Below, piece by piece: positions 35,395-46,429 of a stretch of 64,000 nucleotides of DNA. The stretch's first letter is position 1; each line of letters begins with the position of its first letter. This stretch comes from Thereva unica (Eukaryota; Arthropoda; Insecta; Diptera; Therevidae), in contig OX465283.1 in assembly GCA_949987705.1 (NCBI GenBank), positions 161,835,850 through 161,899,849 on the forward strand, read 5' to 3'. A program made the position numbers and the translations under genes. The notes under the pieces are model-generated. The model was not told where the DNA came from, searched no databases, and was given only the letters and a program-made list of their open reading frames with translations.

Positions 35395-36265
35395 TTACAT
35401 CATATTGTGGTGACCGCCATATTAGATTTAAAATGACGTCACACAACTTACTGTACTACACTCGTCATAAGCTTTCATTTGATACCATACCATTACCCAT
35501 ACCAAGCGCGTTGTAAAGAAAAAAGGTGATCCGCATTTTGTATTGGTCGCCATTTTTGTTGGCCGTTATTTTTAATTTGGAATTATGCCACACGGCTAGC
35601 CAGGCGCGGATCTAGAATTTTTTTCCAGGGGGGGGGGGGGTCACAGGATAGAAAAAATAACAAAAATAACCAAAAAAACAATACTAGCCGAATTTTTTCA
35701 ATGAATAAAAAACAAAGTCAGAATAACCTTAGATGATAGTATATAAAGTATAGCTACAATCCAAATATAGAAAAAATAATAAAAAAGTCAGTCTTGTGTA
35801 AGAAAATTAGTCAATTTTGTTGATTCAGTCATTTTTTAATTCCAATTTTTTCAAAGTGCAAAAAAGTAAGTTAATTTCAGTCGTTTGGCTAGTTTCAGGT
35901 TTTTATGTTTGCAAAAACTAGGTTTTGTTCGTTTGGTTTTTTTTGTTTTTCGGTTTGCAAAATATTGTTTCAGCTCTATTTTTTAAAATGCGGGCTGTTT
36001 AGGGGGGGGGAGGTCATGACCCCCGTGACCCCCCCCCTTGGATCCGCGCCTGCGGCTAGCTGTATTCTAATTGTCACACTCTTTCCTTTGATACCCATAT
36101 CGAATGGCTTGCAAAGAAAACGTAGTCCGCCCTTTTGTGTTGTCAGCCATTTTTTTGGATTTTGAAAGATGCCACATAGCTAATTGTATTCTACTTGTCA
36201 GTTTCTTTCATTTGATGCCCCTGTCGAGGGTCGGGGAGCACAATTGAAAAACTTGGCCGCTATCT
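35395..36265. repeat. ~135-bp diverged tandem repeat (about 3 units), split by a MITE
   Basis: Units share TTTCATTTGATACC, TTGTAAAGAAAA / TTGCAAAGAAAA, GCCATTTTT and ATGCCACACGGCTAGC / ATGCCACATAGCTAATTG, then TGTATTCTAATTGTCA. They start near 35470, 36075 and 36200. The first unit is interrupted by the hAT MITE at 35601-36052. Confidence 0.7.
35601..36052. mobile_element. hAT-type MITE with perfect 8-bp target duplication
   Basis: The ends are inverted (CAGGCGCGGATCTAG and CTTGGATCCGCGCCTG), followed inward on each side by G-runs or C-runs. It is flanked on both sides by CGGCTAGC (35593-35600 and 36053-36060), an exact 8-bp duplication as made by hAT transposases. It is 452 bp, AT-rich inside, without coding. 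Confidence 0.9.
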
Positions 36266-36269
36266 TTTT

Positions 36270-37075
36270 TTTGTTCAGATTGTTTTGTTTGTTTTTTGCT
36301 CAGATTGCATTGTTACGCGAACTACACATATGTGCAAAATTTGAAGTTGACTGGTTTTATGGAAGTGGGTCGAAATCAAGTTTGTAAGATTTGTTTACAT
36401 ACTACATAGGTACAACATACAGTTGGAGCCAATATAAAGCGTATAAAAAGAGCCCCATCTTTGCTCTGATTCTAGAGGAATGGATTGGTGCATTAACAAT
36501 GCTAAAACGCTCTTTAAAAAACTTGGGGCGTTCTTCTTCCTATCCCAGCTCTATATCCTGTTTAACTTTGCAAGATCGCAGTGGAGAGCACTCCTTCTAC
36601 TGCTGCTTTTTTAGAAGCTTTTTGGGAGCTTTCCCAAAAGTAGAAAACACTTTCTAGGCTTTACATTTTTGTTCACCTTTTGCAATTGCCTTTTTGCCCT
36701 TCCAAATTCAAGTGTCTACAGCGATTTTACCAAGCGGTCCCCCAACTAAGCACCAAACACGTTCAATATGTTAGCATTAAACGAGAATCGGTCTATGTTT
36801 GCCCCTTTTCTTCATTTCATACAATTCCTTAAAGCTCCAATCCAATCACTCCAAATTCGCTACCCTTAGTATCGCTTCGAAGTTTTCCCGCTGAAATAGT
36901 TTCAGGTTTGATACTGCTAAAAGAAAGATGAGTACTGAGCCCCAGAGCTAAGCCCAAGGGCCTGTTTCATTCTAGTCCGCACTAACTAAATTTAGGTTCA
37001 TCCGCGAATAAAGAGTCTCCCGTTCAGCATTTGTAGTTATTCTTCTTCTTTACGTTCCTTTAAACCCTCATAGGG
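36270..37075. other. No gene recognised
   Basis: Open frames at 36184-36657 show no domain. The DNA is of ordinary composition with T-rich tracts. Confidence 0.4.
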
Positions 37076-37079
37076 CGGA

Positions 37080-37345
37080 AACAGTTGCTCCAACCAGGAT
37101 CTCCCAGCTGTTGCGGCTTCTGCTAGTAGGGTTCTCCGTCACGTTGTTCTAGGTCTTCCGACTCGACGGGAACCTTGCGGATTCCAGTCAAGGGGCTGTT
37201 TGGCTAGATTTTCGTTTTCGCGTCGCAAGGTGTGCCCAACCCAATTCAATTTCCTTTGCCTGATTTGGTCGTCTATCCTTTCTTGGCCGGCACGGCGCCA
37301 TAGTTCTTTGTTTGAACTTCGTTTGAATTTGTATTTATTTCTCTG
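37080..37345 (-). pseudogene. LINE RT C-terminal fragment
   Basis: On the minus strand it reads DDQIRQRKLNWVGHTLRR, then PLDWNPQGSRRVGRPRTTWR and, past the stop-free region, a tail with SWLEQLFPP. The I-x-x-R-K-L-x-W-x-G-H ... L-x-W-N-P-x-G-x-R-x-x-G-R-P-x-x-T-W pattern is the C-terminus of a widespread animal LINE type (RTE/craft-like). No RT palm is present, so this is a 5'-truncated copy. Confidence 0.65.
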
Positions 37346-38015
37346 AATGAACTTATTCTTATCACAATTTTTTTTAGCCAAAGATTGTTGAAATTTCAAT
37401 ATCCTTAAAGAGCTCCGAACATATTTTAGCCCCGGGTCCCACAAGGTGATGTAGCGGGTCTTATTGTTCCTCCTATATCGATCGTGACTGACCACCAAAA
37501 TTATTGTTTACTAGATTCCAAAGTTCAGGAAGTTCTTCAAATTCTTAGTATGTCGTACATTTCTTTTTTCTCCACTTATCTTTCTACGTTTTTCCCAAAC
37601 TCGAAACAACAAAGAAGCAACACAATAGAGATGTTCTATATAATTATAAAATCTCTAATATATACTTTTTTTTAATTTTAAGACTGCCATTTATTACCCA
37701 TAATAACCTAGCGATGAAAAATTGTAAGTGCTCTCGACAAAAGCGGAACGAAACCGATTACAATGTGCTACAATGTCAACTGTGAAAATAATATGTTGTA
37801 AGCAACGTTTCCTTGTAGTTGAGATTTTACTAAACAATTTTCGATTTACCCCTGAAGGGATTATGGTGTCGTCCAACTACCATCGCCGAGGTTCTAGGTT
37901 CGATTTCGTCAGCGAATAAAAAATTAAATTTGGTTAACAATTAACTCTTTGAGGTGAGGCAGGGGCTCATTTTTTTAAAGCATTTTCAAATCAGTCGCAA
38001 GTGAGTAAATAATTT
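37346..38015. other. No gene recognised
   Basis: AT-rich. The frame at 37346-37498 minus is an upstream extension of the LINE fragment without clear similarity. A weak tRNA B-box-like GGTTCGATTT at 37896 has no supporting fold. Confidence 0.4.
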
Positions 38016-38020
38016 AATCA

Positions 38021-38560
38021 TGTTTACATTGCATATAATCACAAAAAAAAAAAAAAATTATTCAATGTAAACATGTAAATATATGGTAAGCGCTTCATTG
38101 CTTCAAAAAAGCTTTCTGTTTGATCTTGCAGATCGCTTTGTTTTCAATTGAGTAGGTCAACAAAAATATTTCAATATTTATTGATATTTAAGAATATGAA
38201 AATGATAGTGTTTACATATTGACATTTTGAAAATAGTTTTTTCTTTCACCGTGAGTATTTTTGGACTGAATCAAAAGATTTCAGCTCATAGTGTTCGAAA
38301 ATTCTGCAGAAGAACATTAGTTTAATAATAGTAACTTTTATCGCCATCCATAAAAATTATGAAAGTGTTTACACATGTAAACATTGTCTTATGCCGGTGC
38401 CGTTAAGTTCTGTAAAAATTTGCTTAACATCAAAATTGTTTTGGAAACGAAATATGTAATAATCGATCATTTTACAGCTAGCCTGAATGTGTTTACCTGA
38501 ATTCTGAACTCATTTTTTTATTTTAAAGAAAAATTTCTCCGCAAATCTCGGATGTAAACA
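38021..38560. promoter_or_regulatory. Cluster of seven forkhead-like TGTTTAC sites
   Basis: The octamer TGTTTACA or its complement TGTAAACA occurs at 38021, 38066, 38209, 38366, 38376 and 38553, and TGTTTACC at 38490, all in 540 bp of AT-rich DNA. This matches the core bound by forkhead (Fox) factors (RYMAAYA). It ends about 1.2 kb upstream of the first cuticle-like gene. Two pairs are inverted (38021/38066, 38366/38376), so some may come from a decayed palindromic repeat. Regulatory function is inference. Confidence 0.35.
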
Positions 38561-39480
38561 GTAAAAAATTATCCCAGGAACAACTAAACCAGTTATCGCA
38601 CATCGATAAAAACTTCCTTAAATTTACAAATAATTACGCATTAACTTCACTTTATGGGAACTGGGCTCCCATGGATTTTCCATATAATTACACCGATGCT
38701 AATACAGAAATTCTCCTCTGAAACAATTTTCATAAAATGTTTCCATGACTTTGAAAAAAATCGCAAAATCATAAAAGATCTAAATTTAATTAACCACTCC
38801 AAGAAGTCAATAAAAATCGATCCGATCCGAAGGCCCAATAAAAGCTAATATGTGTTTCCGTTTCACCTGGCCCGATCCAGCGGCAGGTAAGTTAATGCTG
38901 TTATTAGTACCTATCTTGATAGGAACACGCTGGGCTGATGGCGGCGGCGGCATCTTAATTCCGGTGGAGTACGGAATAACCGCCTCTAGTTGGCACGACG
39001 GAACTTTTTCTTATAGGTTTGGGGTACATTCACTCTTATAGTGAGTAGCCGTGCGCCTTAAGGAAAGGAAGCCATGAGGTATGAGGTTCAGAGGTATGAT
39101 GCAGGTATGAGGTTGACTGAGCACACCAACAAAAGTCTAGCACAGCAAAAAAATCAGAATTCGCGCTCGGATAAAACAGTGGTAATTCGGATAATAACTG
39201 CATTCACTTTATGATATACTTTTAAGTACCAAGTTGATGATCATAAGTGGAGCACCGCCAGGTAAGCCGCGCCGCCAGGAGAAGGGCCATCACACTATCT
39301 TCAGCCGTGTTCAGGTGGCGCGCACAGTGAAAGTCTTTCCAAGTCTTGAGCGCGCTGATTGCTAGCTGGCTGCTGCTGCTGCTGATAGTTATCTAACTGG
39401 ATATAACAACGACCAAAAAAACAGTGTGTATATGAAAGACGGCAGCGCCGAAAAAGAAAAAAGAAATGGCTGAACCTGAG

Positions 39481-39725
39481 TACAATTACTTTTTCCGAAA
39501 CAGCGACTTCTCGATAGCTTCAATTGCCCTGGATTTGGCCGCGACGGGGAGGAGGCACGGGTGGTGCCGGTGATGGTCCGATACACTGCATTAACACAGC
39601 AGTGCCAAAAAAAATCCAGCGGCGAGCTGGAGAACTGCGGCTAATGCGGATTTGCTGGGCGAGTGGCCCGGGATTTATCGTGTGTATAAAATGGATCCAT
39701 GGCCCAAGGTGGGTATCAATCAGTT
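39481..39725 (+). promoter_or_regulatory. Promoter of paralogue 1 (TATA plus initiator)
   Basis: TATAAAA lies at 39685-39691 and an initiator-like ATCAATCA at 39715-39722, 33 nt from the TATA start. The block from ACAATTACTTTTTCCGA (39482) through GTGTGTATAAAATGGATC is shared with the promoter of paralogue 2, at nearly the same spacing. Conserved islands include CTTTTTCCGA, GATTGCCC-like CAATTGCCCTGGATTT, and GATGGTC. Transcription probably starts near 39718, which gives a 5' UTR of about 60 nt. Confidence 0.8.
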
Positions 39726-39779
39726 GCTCAGCTTCTTACAGTTAACAACGATCTCCCACTTTACCTAAGCTGGTTTAAA

Positions 39780-40642
39780 ATGATCGCCTTTGTAAGGATC
39801 TCACGGATTTGTCAAGGATTAACAATTTGGATTAACCGTTATTATTTTTTTTGTTTTAGAAAGCGCTCCTAGTTGTCGGAATTGCCTCTAGTGCCCTAGC
39901 CGGATTCGAATCCGGAGGTGGCGGAGACGGAGGTGGATATGGTGGCGGATATGGCGGTGGCGGTGGCGGTGGATATGGCCATGGAGGACAGGAGATTGAA
40001 TCCTACGGAGGTGGAGACATCGGCGGAGGAGGCGGTGGTGGCTTCGGACATAGCGGAGGTGGTGGCTTCGGCGGTGGCGGATACGGTGGAGGATACGGCG
40101 GCTATGAAAGTGGCGGCGATGACGGTGGTCACGGTGGATTCGACGGTGGATTAAGCAGTGGATACGGCGGTGGTAGTGGCGGTGGATACGAATCATACGG
40201 AGGCGGTTTCGGTGGATCAGGATACGGCGGCGGTGATGTTCACACCCAAGGACAAGCAATTCCAGTTAGTGAACACGTGGAAGTAACAAAACACATCCCA
40301 TACCCAGTCCTGAAGAAAATCCACATCCCAATCAAGAAGCCAGTATCCATCCCAATTCCACATCCAATTATTGTTCCCGTATCAAAGCCAGTTCCATTCC
40401 AAATCCCAATTACACAACAGGTCCAGGTTCCAGTCACTAAGGAGCTGAAAATCCCAATTGAGCGTGTCATTCCATATCCAGTCGAGAAGAAGGTGCCGTA
40501 TCCAGTTGAGAAGCATGTACCCTACCCAGTTGTGAAGTACATCACTGTTAAGGTGCCAAAGCCATTCCCAGTCAAGGTTCCAGTCTACAAGACTGTCCTG
40601 CATAAGGTCAAGTCCGGCGGCGGTGGCGGCGGATGGCACTGA
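39780..40642 (+). CDS. Secreted Gly-rich / Pro-Val-Lys-rich structural protein, paralogue 1
   Basis: Two coding exons, 39780-39791 (MIAF) and 39860-40642, are joined across a 68-bp phase-0 GT-AG intron and give 264 residues. The start was chosen because the ATG is 62 nt past the predicted initiator, sits directly before GTAAGG, and completes a signal peptide (MIAFKALLVVGIASSALA) that cannot be made from exon 2 alone. After it come about 110 residues of Gly/Tyr/Ser (GGGY, GGGF) with a few His, Asp and Glu. The linker GDVHTQGQAIPVSEHVE precedes about 120 residues of repeated (I/V)P-(Y/I/V)-PV-K(K) motifs such as VPYPVEKHVPYPV. The tail ends KSGGGGGGWH. No Cys-rich or chitin-binding Rebers-Riddiford motif is visible. 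By composition it is a secreted extracellular-matrix protein (cuticle or eggshell type). No enzyme function is suggested. Confidence 0.85.
39792..39859 (+). other. Intron of paralogue 1
   Basis: Starts GTAAGG and ends TTTTGTTTTAG. The internal TTTGGATTAACC is shared with the intron of paralogue 2 and probably includes the branch site. Confidence 0.85.
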
Positions 40643-40760
40643 ATCTAGGAGACGAGCGCTTTAATGATTCGCAATCGTTTTAAAGGAAGAATGTTGTTAT
40701 TGTTGTGACTGTAATTTGTTATGTAGTTATTAAAAAAAATTGTTATAAAAAATGTTGTTG
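40643..40760 (+). terminator. 3' UTR and probable poly(A) region of paralogue 1
   Basis: TGTAATTTGTTATGTAGTTA followed by ATTAAA (40729-40734) and an A-run closely resembles the sequence after paralogue 2. ATTAAA is a common variant poly(A) signal. The cleavage site is inferred. Confidence 0.55.
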
Positions 40761-41108
40761 TTGATATCTTTTCTCCACTTTGTCGTGCAAAAATTTCTCC
40801 AAAAAATATGTCGATCTTCAAGGAATATTTTGTATTTAAAGCTAAAAATGAAAGGTGTGGAACAAAAAACTTATCCTTTCTCGTTAATACTAAAAACAAC
40901 AACAAAGCATTGCCGGCGGATCGTGTTGGGCCCGGGTGGGTAGTCTGACCAAACTGACCCCCTTCGAAATTGTTTTTTGGCAACAACCTTTCTTAGAAGG
41001 TAGATCACTTCCTGGTGAGCCGTAAGACGGGCCCACGGTGAGGAGAACAGCTTGTGGAGTTCCGTAGAGATCTATCCTGGGTCCCCTTCTGTGGGTCACC
41101 AAGTATTC
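40761..41108. other. No gene recognised
   Basis: Downstream flank of paralogue 1. The minus-strand frame across 40645-40986 has no domain. Confidence 0.45.
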
Positions 41109-41365
41109 AGGCGAAGGGCCTTTTCGTAAACGTCAAAGCAACAGAGCAACTGAGCAACAACGCATCGGCAACAAAGCAGCGCAAACTTCTTTTCGCATAC
41201 GTATGCATACGTTCGAATACGTTGGCTGCGCTGTTGCATTGAATGTTGCGCAACAAACTTGAATCTTGTACGTTTCCGAACGAATGACTTTGGATCATCT
41301 GCGTTTACGAACCCGTTGCAGCATTGCAAAGCATACGTATGCGTTTACGAAAAGGCCCTACGCCT
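41109..41365. mobile_element. MITE with ~24-bp TIRs
   Basis: The left end AGGCGAAGGGCCTTTTCG and right end CGAAAAGGCCCTACGCCT are inverted copies, continuing inward as TAAACG / CGTTTA. It is 257 bp without coding. The centre contains several CATACGTATGC-like palindromes. No target duplication was confirmed. Confidence 0.75.
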
Positions 41366-42285
41366 CCCAAAAGGAGCGGATGACATCGGGTTAGTGGTGG
41401 TAGGACGACGCCTCTATGATGGGGTAAACACGCTAAGGGCGATGGCGATACGATTTTCGTCGGAAAAGGCGAAAGTACCGATGAAATAAATTCGTTGTGT
41501 ACTCAACCACTTAGAGCGACGGCGACAAAGATAATAACTCCGACAGACGATTATGTTACAAGTGCAAACAGGAACACACGGAAATAGCAGAACATGCGAT
41601 AGAATAGCACCCACGCAAACTCTGACAGGCAACGGCTATGAAATAGGAATTAGATTGATTCGGTCGGTATGTATTCTTTTCTGTATAAAGCGATTCGTCG
41701 GTCGCCCTTAGCATGTTTACAGCATGAGATCGAATTATGCACGAACGAAGCTACTAGCTAAAGCCTACACAATTCTATGAACGCCCTCCAACGTTGGACG
41801 CTTTATGGTAGGACGAAGCGAATCAAGAGTTCAATATTTGTTTTTGGAGACGTTAGGGCTTTTGTTGCTGCTGACTCAATCATTGGAAGCCAACATTCGA
41901 ATGAAACTTTCACGATTGGTGAGCAGGAAGTTGAAGCTTTGCTGATCAGCAAACTGAGAAAAGTGAAACTGAGTGTCTGTAAGGTTCAAGGTATAGGAAC
42001 AGATCAGGTGATCATGGCTTAATTTTCCAGCACACATGGAGGGCATTGCGAATAAGGATTCCCCTATTGGTGTAGAATTTCCAAGAGTGCTTTCTAACGT
42101 GGGGGCCCTAGAGCGTGCCAGTATGTTTAGCTCATTCTTGCTTTAGACAGTGCCAGTGTGGGCAGTAGTATTTAACAGGACGGCTAACAGCAGAAAATAG
42201 ATGACGACATACAGACTAAGCGCCCTCCGTGAGTGCTGCGCGAACAGCACCATATCTAATGATACGGCGTTAGTGATATAGGATA
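41366..42285. other. No gene recognised; unassigned frame at 41777-42022
   Basis: An 81-codon plus-strand frame (FGDVRAFVAAD, then GEQEVEALLISKLRKVK) has ordinary protein-like composition but no family I recognise and no promoter. It may be transposon debris. Confidence 0.35.
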
Positions 42286-42286
42286 C

Positions 42287-42621
42287 GCCAAAACAATTGG
42301 GAATTTTACATTTCGTGTATGGACAAAATTCAACCGCTCGTGCATTGTGAATTCCTTAGAAATTCGTTTATGGGAAACACTCTCAGACTTGATTCGTTTA
42401 TGGGAACCATTCTCACACACTCTCCTATAGCATCTGACCACGACAAGAGTCGCAGTAAGACTTATTGAATTGTGATTGAGAATATAAATAAGCGAGTGAT
42501 TTGGGTTTTTAAACGAACGAAGTTGCGCACTTTTCCTTTCGAATTTACTTTCGCGGTGGGGATTTGAGACACTCACTGCGTATGAAACAAGCGATTTTGA
42601 GAATTGCCCAATTGTTTTGGC
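42287..42621. mobile_element. MITE with GCCAAAACAATTGGG ends
   Basis: GCCAAAACAATTGGG at 42287-42301 and its exact complement CCCAATTGTTTTGGC at 42607-42621 bound 335 bp without coding. The right-hand third (TTGTGATTGAGAATATAAAT to CTTGAGACACTCACTGCG-like sequence) recurs at 46470-46580, so it belongs to a dispersed family. Confidence 0.7.
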
Positions 42622-43155
42622 ATAGGCTGTAGCAGAAATGATCCCCATAGAGATGCTGGCGAGAGAAGGCGTGATTCTCTGTAACCCAGAATTTGTTAAA
42701 GGGGAGCCAAATACAGTGCGGTAGCGGTGAGAGTCCGTAACAGAATGGAATGAAAAGTGGGACGAGTCTGTTAAGGGTCGGTGGACCCACAAACTTGTCC
42801 CCAACTGCTGTATCTGACGCATCTTCAGATCGCACGTCCTTTGTGCTCCTCTGCTGTGCGCGAGGCGATGAGGAAGTCGTCGATGTACATTTATTTATTT
42901 ATTTATTTATTTACTTGTCTACAGAGTAAATCTCCAACAGACAGAATGCAAAAATTAATAATTAAAATTACAATACAAATAAGATCAAATTTATAAAAAC
43001 ATATTAAATTGAAGTAGACGACTAAAGTAAGCTAAAAATGAAATTTACATGAATGACAAAATCTTTATTTAATAAGATGACATAAGTCCGACTTGAATGC
43101 TACTCTATCTGCAGTTAAATCAATCATGGCATAAATTTGATTAAACAGGCGAGAG
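42622..43155. other. No gene; contains (TTTA)n at 42888-42914
   Basis: A pure TTTA/TATT tetranucleotide run of about 26 bp lies in otherwise AT-rich DNA. No coding is supported. Confidence 0.6.
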
Positions 43156-43159
43156 CAAT

Positions 43160-43445
43160 GCGTTATTGGTTCATGTTGGCCGTACATATGTCCAACAAAA
43201 ATCTTACCCGCTTGTTACCTCGTGCACAAACCGCTGAAAAGTCTGCGCGGCATTATCTACACAAAACAGAGGTCATCGCTGGGAACTCGAGCAGCCCAAA
43301 AGGTGTTGCAATGGCCGTCTTCTGCATAACATCTTGAATCGACCAGAATTGACACCTTTTTTTCACTTAGCTGGTAAACAAAATCCTGGATATGAGGGAT
43401 TGGATAGCGGTCTGGAACAGTGATCCTTATTTTTAATTTTCCTAG
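43160..43445 (-). pseudogene. Ty3-type retrotransposon RT, fragment
   Basis: On the minus strand it reads ITVPDRYPIPHIQDF (start of RT fingers) near 43400, then a deletion that removes the DLxxGYHQI part, then in another frame KTAIATPFGLLEFPAM near 43300 and NAAQTFQRFVHEV near 43225. These are hallmark Ty3/gypsy RT blocks. The YxDD catalytic site is destroyed. There is one frameshift and one internal deletion at least. Confidence 0.75.
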
Positions 43446-44390
43446 TTTTACTTTCACACCTTACTTTTAATGTAATTTTTACGCATGTATATGTTATATA
43501 GAACACAAATCTACATAAAGATAGACTTCTAAAGAAATATTTTTTCTGTGCTAATTTTTTTCTAAATTATAATTCGTAATTGACATTCTTGAATTCCCTG
43601 GAAAATAATCGCTTTAATCTTAATCTCTGTGAAATTTAAATATAAAAATAGAAAACTTAGTAGGATGCCAGAAGGACATTTCTATGAAAATAAAAACAAC
43701 GTCCTTTTTTTAAGGACAGTTTTCTTTTTATTTACATTTATTATTATTTGGAGAAAGTTCCAAGAAATTTTTTCTAAGCAAATTATGGCTTAGGGCTGGG
43801 TATTTCATGTTGAGATAAGTTTGAGGAAGAAAATATTTCTTAGTATCCTTAAAAAAATATTTACGAGGTTTTAACAAGAACTAGAAAGTGATTTGTTTTA
43901 AGGAAAGAGAGAGGTTTTTGAACATGTTGCTTATGTCCTTTTTTTCTCACCCCTCTTGAGAATCTTCTATGTACTTCTACTAGTAATCTTTTGCCGGTAT
44001 TTGTGGTGGTTCAGTTAACTGCTTCCAACTCGATTCTGAGCTCGGAAAATTTAGGGCATTGAAAGAAGACATTCGCTGACTCCTATCTTGCATTTAGATA
44101 GCTTGAACAGCACAGCGATGGCGAGGTACGGTGGAGGTATGCCTTATGTCTTTCAACCCCATTGAAGAACTGCGTTATGCCTTAATGAGGGAACATAGTT
44201 TCTGTACAAACTTTACCGACCTTGATAGCAGAGTATCATCTGAGAGGTGTGGCGTTCGAATCCACTCCGTTCTGTGGTTCTTGGGTTTTCCCTTTTCTCC
44301 CGCATAGGTAGTATAGCGTTCACATAACCACCGTATCGAGACTATCAATTTCCGCCTATCGCGTCGTATTTTGTGCAAACAGCTATCCTG
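43446..44390. other. No gene recognised
   Basis: AT-rich to 43980. A GTTCGAATCC word at 44252 resembles a pol III B box but has no A box at the right distance that would support a tRNA or SINE. Confidence 0.4.
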
Positions 44391-44393
44391 ATC

Positions 44394-44870
44394 CTACGCG
44401 AGTCCTTGGTGAAAAGCATTTGAGCATTGGTCCGCATAAGAAAAAATAAAATTAAATATTTGGCACAAATCGTATCCAAAGTTTTTCTTTAGCGATAAAT
44501 ACAAAATGGAAGTTTGCCGAAGCCGATTTATAAACCCAAGAGTCGTGACGTGGTACTCTGCTCCTAGTGCTGTCAGGGTTGATCGGAGTTTTACCAGTTC
44601 CAGGGATATCTTTACTTGGCGTCCCTTCACCCGCACTTGAAAGTACTTATTCTTCGACTGGGTCATCCTATAAGGACCATTGAAGGGTGGCTGTAGTTGC
44701 AGCATTGTGTCGTTTCGCACAAACATATGCCTGCATTTGGTTAGTTCAGCTGGCATGAATACACCGGTCTTGCCATGGTGAGCGGTGGTGGTGGCGTCTG
44801 CACTATTTGCTGTAAATCTGTTACGAACTCAGTCAATACATATTGGTGTTCCATACGAAAATCGTCAGAG
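44394..44870 (-). pseudogene. Ty3-type integrase C-terminus, fragment
   Basis: On the minus strand MPAELTKCRHMFVRND, then LQPPFNGPYRM and FQVRVKGRQVKISLE, correspond to the end of a Ty3-type integrase (FVRxD ... LQPPYxGPYxV ... V-x-x-x-G-x-x-x-x-V-S-x-x-R-L-K). The preceding frame up to 44870 continues the similarity (TDLQQIVQTP). It lies upstream, in minus sense, of the RT fragment at 43160-43445, which is the wrong order for one element. The two therefore come from different copies or a rearranged one. Confidence 0.65.
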
Positions 44871-45590
44871 ACTATAATTCAAACCTCTGAATTTTCTAGT
44901 ACAAATTATTGTGCCTGTCGTGAACTCTTGTTCCTTGAACTACTATGATAGCACTCAGAGGACATTCCTCATGACGTCGTTAGTAGCGTTAGCAAAGAGC
45001 CCACAATAGAATAGAAAAGATGATACAATTTTGTCTTATAGTTATCCTTCACTGATCCTTCCTGGAAAGCGCGAGTCTCTTGCCTGCTCTATTTTTCAGC
45101 ATATTTTCACCTACGCTACTATCTGGGGGCTGACTTTAAACTTTGATGGCACTTATTCATAATCAGCCGGCCAGTAGTTGGGTTAGTGCCGTTACCCCTG
45201 TCAGCCTGGTACCCATGAGATTGGCTCTTTGAAGATCAACTATAAAGAAACACCGAACGAATCTGTTCCCACAATTGAATTTATATGCTTTTGATAGCGT
45301 CTTCTTTAAAAGAGAGGAACTTCCAATCGTGCCTACAGAAACAGTATTTCCACAACAACAAAATCAACATAAAAGAATAACTACGTAATGTAAACTGTTT
45401 GTAATCGATACCAGGTAAATACAAAGAATGAGAGAGAGAACTTGTGAATATGGGAGATTTACTCCGACAAAGTTTAAATCCGTCACCGACAAAAGAAACA
45501 GACCGTCACCGACAAAACACCCTCACCGACAAAATATGAACACCTTATGTGGAAAAATGGTAGGTGTCGGTCTCATAGTGAACCTGAAGG
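44871..45590. other. No gene recognised; CACCGACAAAA repeats at 45463-45536
   Basis: Four imperfect copies of TCACCGACAAAA (period about 17-20 bp) lie in a short ORF. The rest is unrecognised. Confidence 0.4.
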
Positions 45591-45599
45591 GAACCAGGG

Positions 45600-46090
45600 G
45601 TAAAATCTATCTACTTCCAAGCTTCGCTGACGACGGTACTTTGCGTTAATCTTTAGACTTCAATAATACAATTCGTCTCGACCCTGAACTTAAGTCCGCT
45701 TCAAGCAACAGAAACTGGGCGCAGGAATCTAGTTTAGTTCAACGCTTCCAAAATGAAGTATTGCCTTAAATTCTTCTTCACCAATCTAATTCGGTCTGTC
45801 TGAGATCTGGCATTTCGCAGATAGGATTTTAAACATCTTAAGCCTGAAAATGGCCCCTTCATAGCTGCCATAAGGACGGGAAAGGTCGCTAACTTGTAGG
45901 ATGTTAGGCTATAAATAAGGTCGCTTTGCAGTGGCCTAATGCTTCTACAGCACTCTTAGCGCTGTTGCCATGTCAGAGCAGCACACCTGTTGCCAGATTT
46001 TTGACTCAGCTTTGAAAATTGCTGTATTTCTGGTAGAACTGCTGCATACGTTCACTCGTCAATCTCTATGTTAGCGCACTAGTTAGACAG
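45600..46090 (+). pseudogene. Possible jockey/CR1-like RT relic
   Basis: SFADDGTLR near 45620 matches motif C of the LINE at 22.4 kb (SFADDSTVR), followed in another frame by a WAQE...RFQNEVLP stretch aligned loosely with WGRKNRVEFNASKT. The remaining similarity is too weak to extend. Confidence 0.35.
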
Positions 46091-46429
46091 CTGGAGCAAA
46101 ATACTGCATAAAGCAGAAATGTTTTTTCGACGTTTAGAAGCACGACAGTCAGGTGGCTTATTACATGATCTACAAATGGTATAAAACAGTTGATTTTGTA
46201 CTGGCTTAGTACATCGGAGGTCGGAGCATTCATGTGATTCAATATGTCCTCATGCTAAGCAAAGCATTTTTATGATATCAGAAGAAGTTTCGAACACATC
46301 GTCGGCGTTATTTCGAATACGCTTCAAGGTAGCCAATACAAAATCAATGTAACTAAACAGATTTATCAAGTCCCAGTCTCATTTTTTGCATAGGATAATC
46401 AGATTGGCTAATGATACAGATGATATAGA

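Noticed and set aside
37880..37910. tRNA-like B box GGTTCGATTT
   Set aside because: Isolated 10-mer without a fold.
38640..39041. Additional small genes upstream of paralogue 1
   Set aside because: Short overlapping frames on both strands with no signal peptide or splice context.
39888..40259. 123-codon minus-strand frame, His/Arg-rich
   Set aside because: Antisense shadow of the Gly-rich exon of paralogue 1.
41777..42022. Host gene candidate (81 codons)
   Set aside because: Protein-like composition, but no promoter, splice support or family. Left as unassigned.
44240..44290. tRNA or SINE from a GTTCGAATCC B box
   Set aside because: No acceptable A box or acceptor stem at the required spacing, and no second copy in the window.
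43160..44870. One continuous Ty3 element
   Set aside because: On the minus strand the integrase end precedes the RT, the wrong order for a single intact copy.
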